In this document: positions 62,387 to 64,000 of the stretch, piece after piece
How the letters are laid out: each line of letters starts with the position of its first letter
Numbering within the stretch: the stretch's first letter is position 1
Assembly: GCA_016649715.1 (NCBI GenBank)
Contig: JAENXC010000019.1
Span: forward strand, 1-64,000
Origin: Flavobacteriaceae bacterium
GTDB taxonomy: Bacteria; Bacteroidota; Bacteroidia; Flavobacteriales; Flavobacteriaceae
DNA: 64,000 nucleotides
Reading direction: 5' to 3'
Notes under the pieces: model-generated
Databases searched by the model: none
Told to the model about the DNA's origin: nothing
Seen by the model: only the letters and a program-made list of their open reading frames with translations
Translations under genes and position numbers: made by a program

Positions 62387-62966
62387 GTCTCGATACAAAT
62401 TTGAGTTCGTCTGTCGCCTCTCTCAAATTTTACTCGACCTGACAGTGACACCAATGTCAGTTCGAGTTTTTTTTCCTTTAGCGAAGCGGAAGGAAAAAAA
62501 CGTATCGAGAACGGTTTAGGTTTCCAGCATTTCAATCCGGTCTCGATACAAATTTGAGTTCGCCTCTCGCCTCTCTCAAATTTTACTCGACCTGACAGTG
62601 ACACCAATTTCAGTTCGAGTTTTTTTTCCTTTAGCGAAGCGGAAGGAAAAAAACGCGCTGTACTGAGCTTATCGAAGTATATCGAGAACGGCTTTGGTTG
62701 CAGTATCTTTCAATGCATTAATAATTGTCTTCTGAAATCCAGTCTCGATACAAATTTGAGTTCGCCTATCGCCTCTCTCAAATTCACTCGACCTGACAGC
62801 CATACAATGTCAGTTCGAGTGTTTTTTTTCTTTAGCGAAGCGGAAGGAAAAAAACGTATCGAGAACGGTTTAGGTTTCCAGCATTTCAATCCGGTCTCGA
62901 TACAAATTTGAGTTCGTCTGTCGCCTCTCTCAAATTTTACTCGACCTGACAATTGCTTTCTTTTGT
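62387..62966. repeat. Four cloverleaf-type repeats downstream of the GIY-YIG gene
   Basis: Copies at 62387-62512, 62540-62689 (with a CGCTGTACTGAGCTTATCG insert), 62742-62866 and a 5' half only at 62894-62966. Each holds GTCTCGATAC/GTATCGAGAAC, AATTTGAG/CTCAAATT, ACTCGACCTGACA/TGTCAGTTCGAGT and TTTTCC/GGAAAA arms. Spacers TTCCAGCATTTCAATCCG recur between copies, so units are tandem. Frames read through them are artefacts. Confidence 0.9.
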
Positions 62967-63238
62967 TCTTAAGAATGCCTACAAAGAATGATATCAAATG
63001 GCGTAAAAAGTAAAGTAATTTTATGAATCACTTTCTAAGCTAGATTTTATAGATTTACAACATGCCAATAATATTATGGAAAGATTGATCTTGTAAGGTT
63101 ATTTCTTAAAGAAGATTGCTTTCGGAATTATATTTAAAATATAAAGAATGTGCCACAGTGTCTTTATTTTAATAGTTACCATTATAAAATAAGATTACTT
63201 TTGATTCAAATAAACATATTATACAACTGCAATTTTTA
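62967..63238. other. Gene-free stretch before the last gene
   Basis: About 270 AT-rich bases after the last repeat. It likely holds the promoter of the methyltransferase; no clear element was found. Confidence 0.4.
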
Positions 63239-64000
63239 ATGAAAAACTTAAAGTATTATCAGTTTATTTGCAATATTTTTCCTCCGATACTTTCCCAAAG
63301 GATTAGGAATATAATTTTTCCTATATCTGTCGCTAGGCAATCTAACCTGTCTTTTTCAAAAAAATCTATTACAGGAAGTATATTTCAGGGTAATATTTCA
63401 GATTACCATTCATACCGATTCGCAATCCATGGTTTTTTCGAATGGAGAAATATTATAATTGCTAAACGGTACATTGAAAAATACAAAGGTGATATTGTAG
63501 AAATAGGTGCTAATGTGGGCACTGAAACGATTTCCTATTGCGATTTGATAGCTAATACAGCAAAAGTCCATGCATTTGAACCATTACCAGAGAATTTTAA
63601 GTCTCTTAAAGAGTTGACTCAAAGATTAAATAATTTAGTTGTATATCCCAACGCTATTTCCAATAAAACGGCCGTTGTTAATTTTCAACTTCCGCCAAAG
63701 CACGAGTCGGGAACCGGAAAAATAATTGAAAATGACAGTAATCAACTTATTGAAGATTCCTTGTTGGTCAATGCTCTACCTTTAGACGCCTTTATGAATG
63801 AATTTAAGGATGTATGTTTAATTTCTATTGATACAGAAGGGCATGAGCCTTTTGTTTTGGATGGTGCACAAATAGTAATAAACAAATTTAGACCCGCTGT
63901 AATAATTGAAGTTAGTCCGAAACTTCTACGAAAGTATGCCCATTCTAGCTCAAAGAATATTCAACAATATTTTATCGATTTAAATTATCGCTGTTATATA
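63239..64000 (+). CDS. FkbM-family methyltransferase, cut by window end
   Basis: 254 codons from ATG 63239 without a stop at the window edge. The SAM motif is GDIVEIGANVGTETISYCD (about residues 84-102), then VHAFEPLPENFKSLKEL and LISIDTEGHEPFVLDGA. The N-terminus (QRIRNIIFPISVARQ) is basic. It is the third FkbM enzyme of the cluster and shows that the sugar locus goes on past the window. Confidence 0.88.
   Translation, partial: MKNLKYYQFICNIFPPILSQRIRNIIFPISVARQSNLSFSKKSITGSIFQGNISDYHSYRFAIHGFFEWRNIIIAKRYIEKYKGDIVEIGANVGTETISYCDLIANTAKVHAFEPLPENFKSLKELTQRLNNLVVYPNAISNKTAVVNFQLPPKHESGTGKIIENDSNQLIEDSLLVNALPLDAFMNEFKDVCLISIDTEGHEPFVLDGAQIVINKFRPAVIIEVSPKLLRKYAHSSSKNIQQYFIDLNYRCYI

Noticed and set aside
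62344-62997. Two minus-strand frames of 87 and 95 codons
   Set aside because: Both are read through the cloverleaf repeats and repeat the same peptide (LSGRVKFERG), so they are not genes.

Overview
The window looks like a chromosomal segment of a low-GC member of the Bacteroidota, most likely a marine Flavobacteriaceae. The reasons are a SusC/SusD outer-membrane nutrient pair, a DUF6520-type secreted peptide, TAnnTTTG-like -7 promoter elements, and the intergenic repeat families (TGTCATGCTGAG... and GTCTCGATAC...GTATCGAGAAC) that I associate with this group. No rRNA and no intact tRNA were seen.

Region 1 (about 1-14.4 kb) is an accessory island read mostly on the minus strand. It opens near a degenerate tRNA-like remnant. 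A three-gene operon (1843 to 335) has the order RelE/HigB-like toxin, HigA-like HTH antitoxin, SecB-like chaperone, which is the layout of a toxin-antitoxin-chaperone (TAC) system. Next come exonuclease VII genes (xseA is frameshifted), a secreted TPR protein, a hicAB module with two abutting palindromic operators, a standalone FRG-domain protein, a second divergent HicB/HicA-like pair, a NADAR plus conflict-type phosphoribosyltransferase (PRTase-CE) pair with a truncated gene in front, and two tandem XRE regulators. A family of structured intergenic repeats punctuates this island.

Region 2 (14.5-28.4 kb) is a nutrient and signalling locus. SusC, SusD and a secreted S9 peptidase form an operon that probably binds, imports and digests peptides. 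Opposite it lie a MauE/DoxX-type redox membrane protein with a cysteine-rich DUF6520 peptide, a TPR histidine kinase with a LuxR-type response regulator and a second degenerate regulator, a small lipoprotein and a LytTR regulator.

Region 3 (28.4-31 kb) is repeat-rich intergenic DNA holding two small genes of unknown role.

Region 4 (31-64 kb) is a large surface-polysaccharide (O-antigen-like) cluster on the plus strand. It has an ABC exporter (Wzm/Wzt), an amino-sugar block (DegT aminotransferase, ATP-grasp ligase, GNAT acetyltransferase), six GT2 and seven GT4 glycosyltransferases, three FkbM methyltransferases (the last cut by the window end), a hexapeptide acetyltransferase, a DUF6625 protein, a broken sulfotransferase, an asparagine-synthase-like enzyme, and a minus-strand MBOAT/SGNH acetylation pair with a doubly frameshifted MBOAT. 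Gene remnants and one chimeric ORF show active recombination here. At 61.6-63 kb seven copies of a cloverleaf-capable repeat surround a GIY-YIG nuclease gene.

At least three of the four clear frameshifts lie at homopolymer runs, so sequencing or assembly error must be considered before calling those genes broken.
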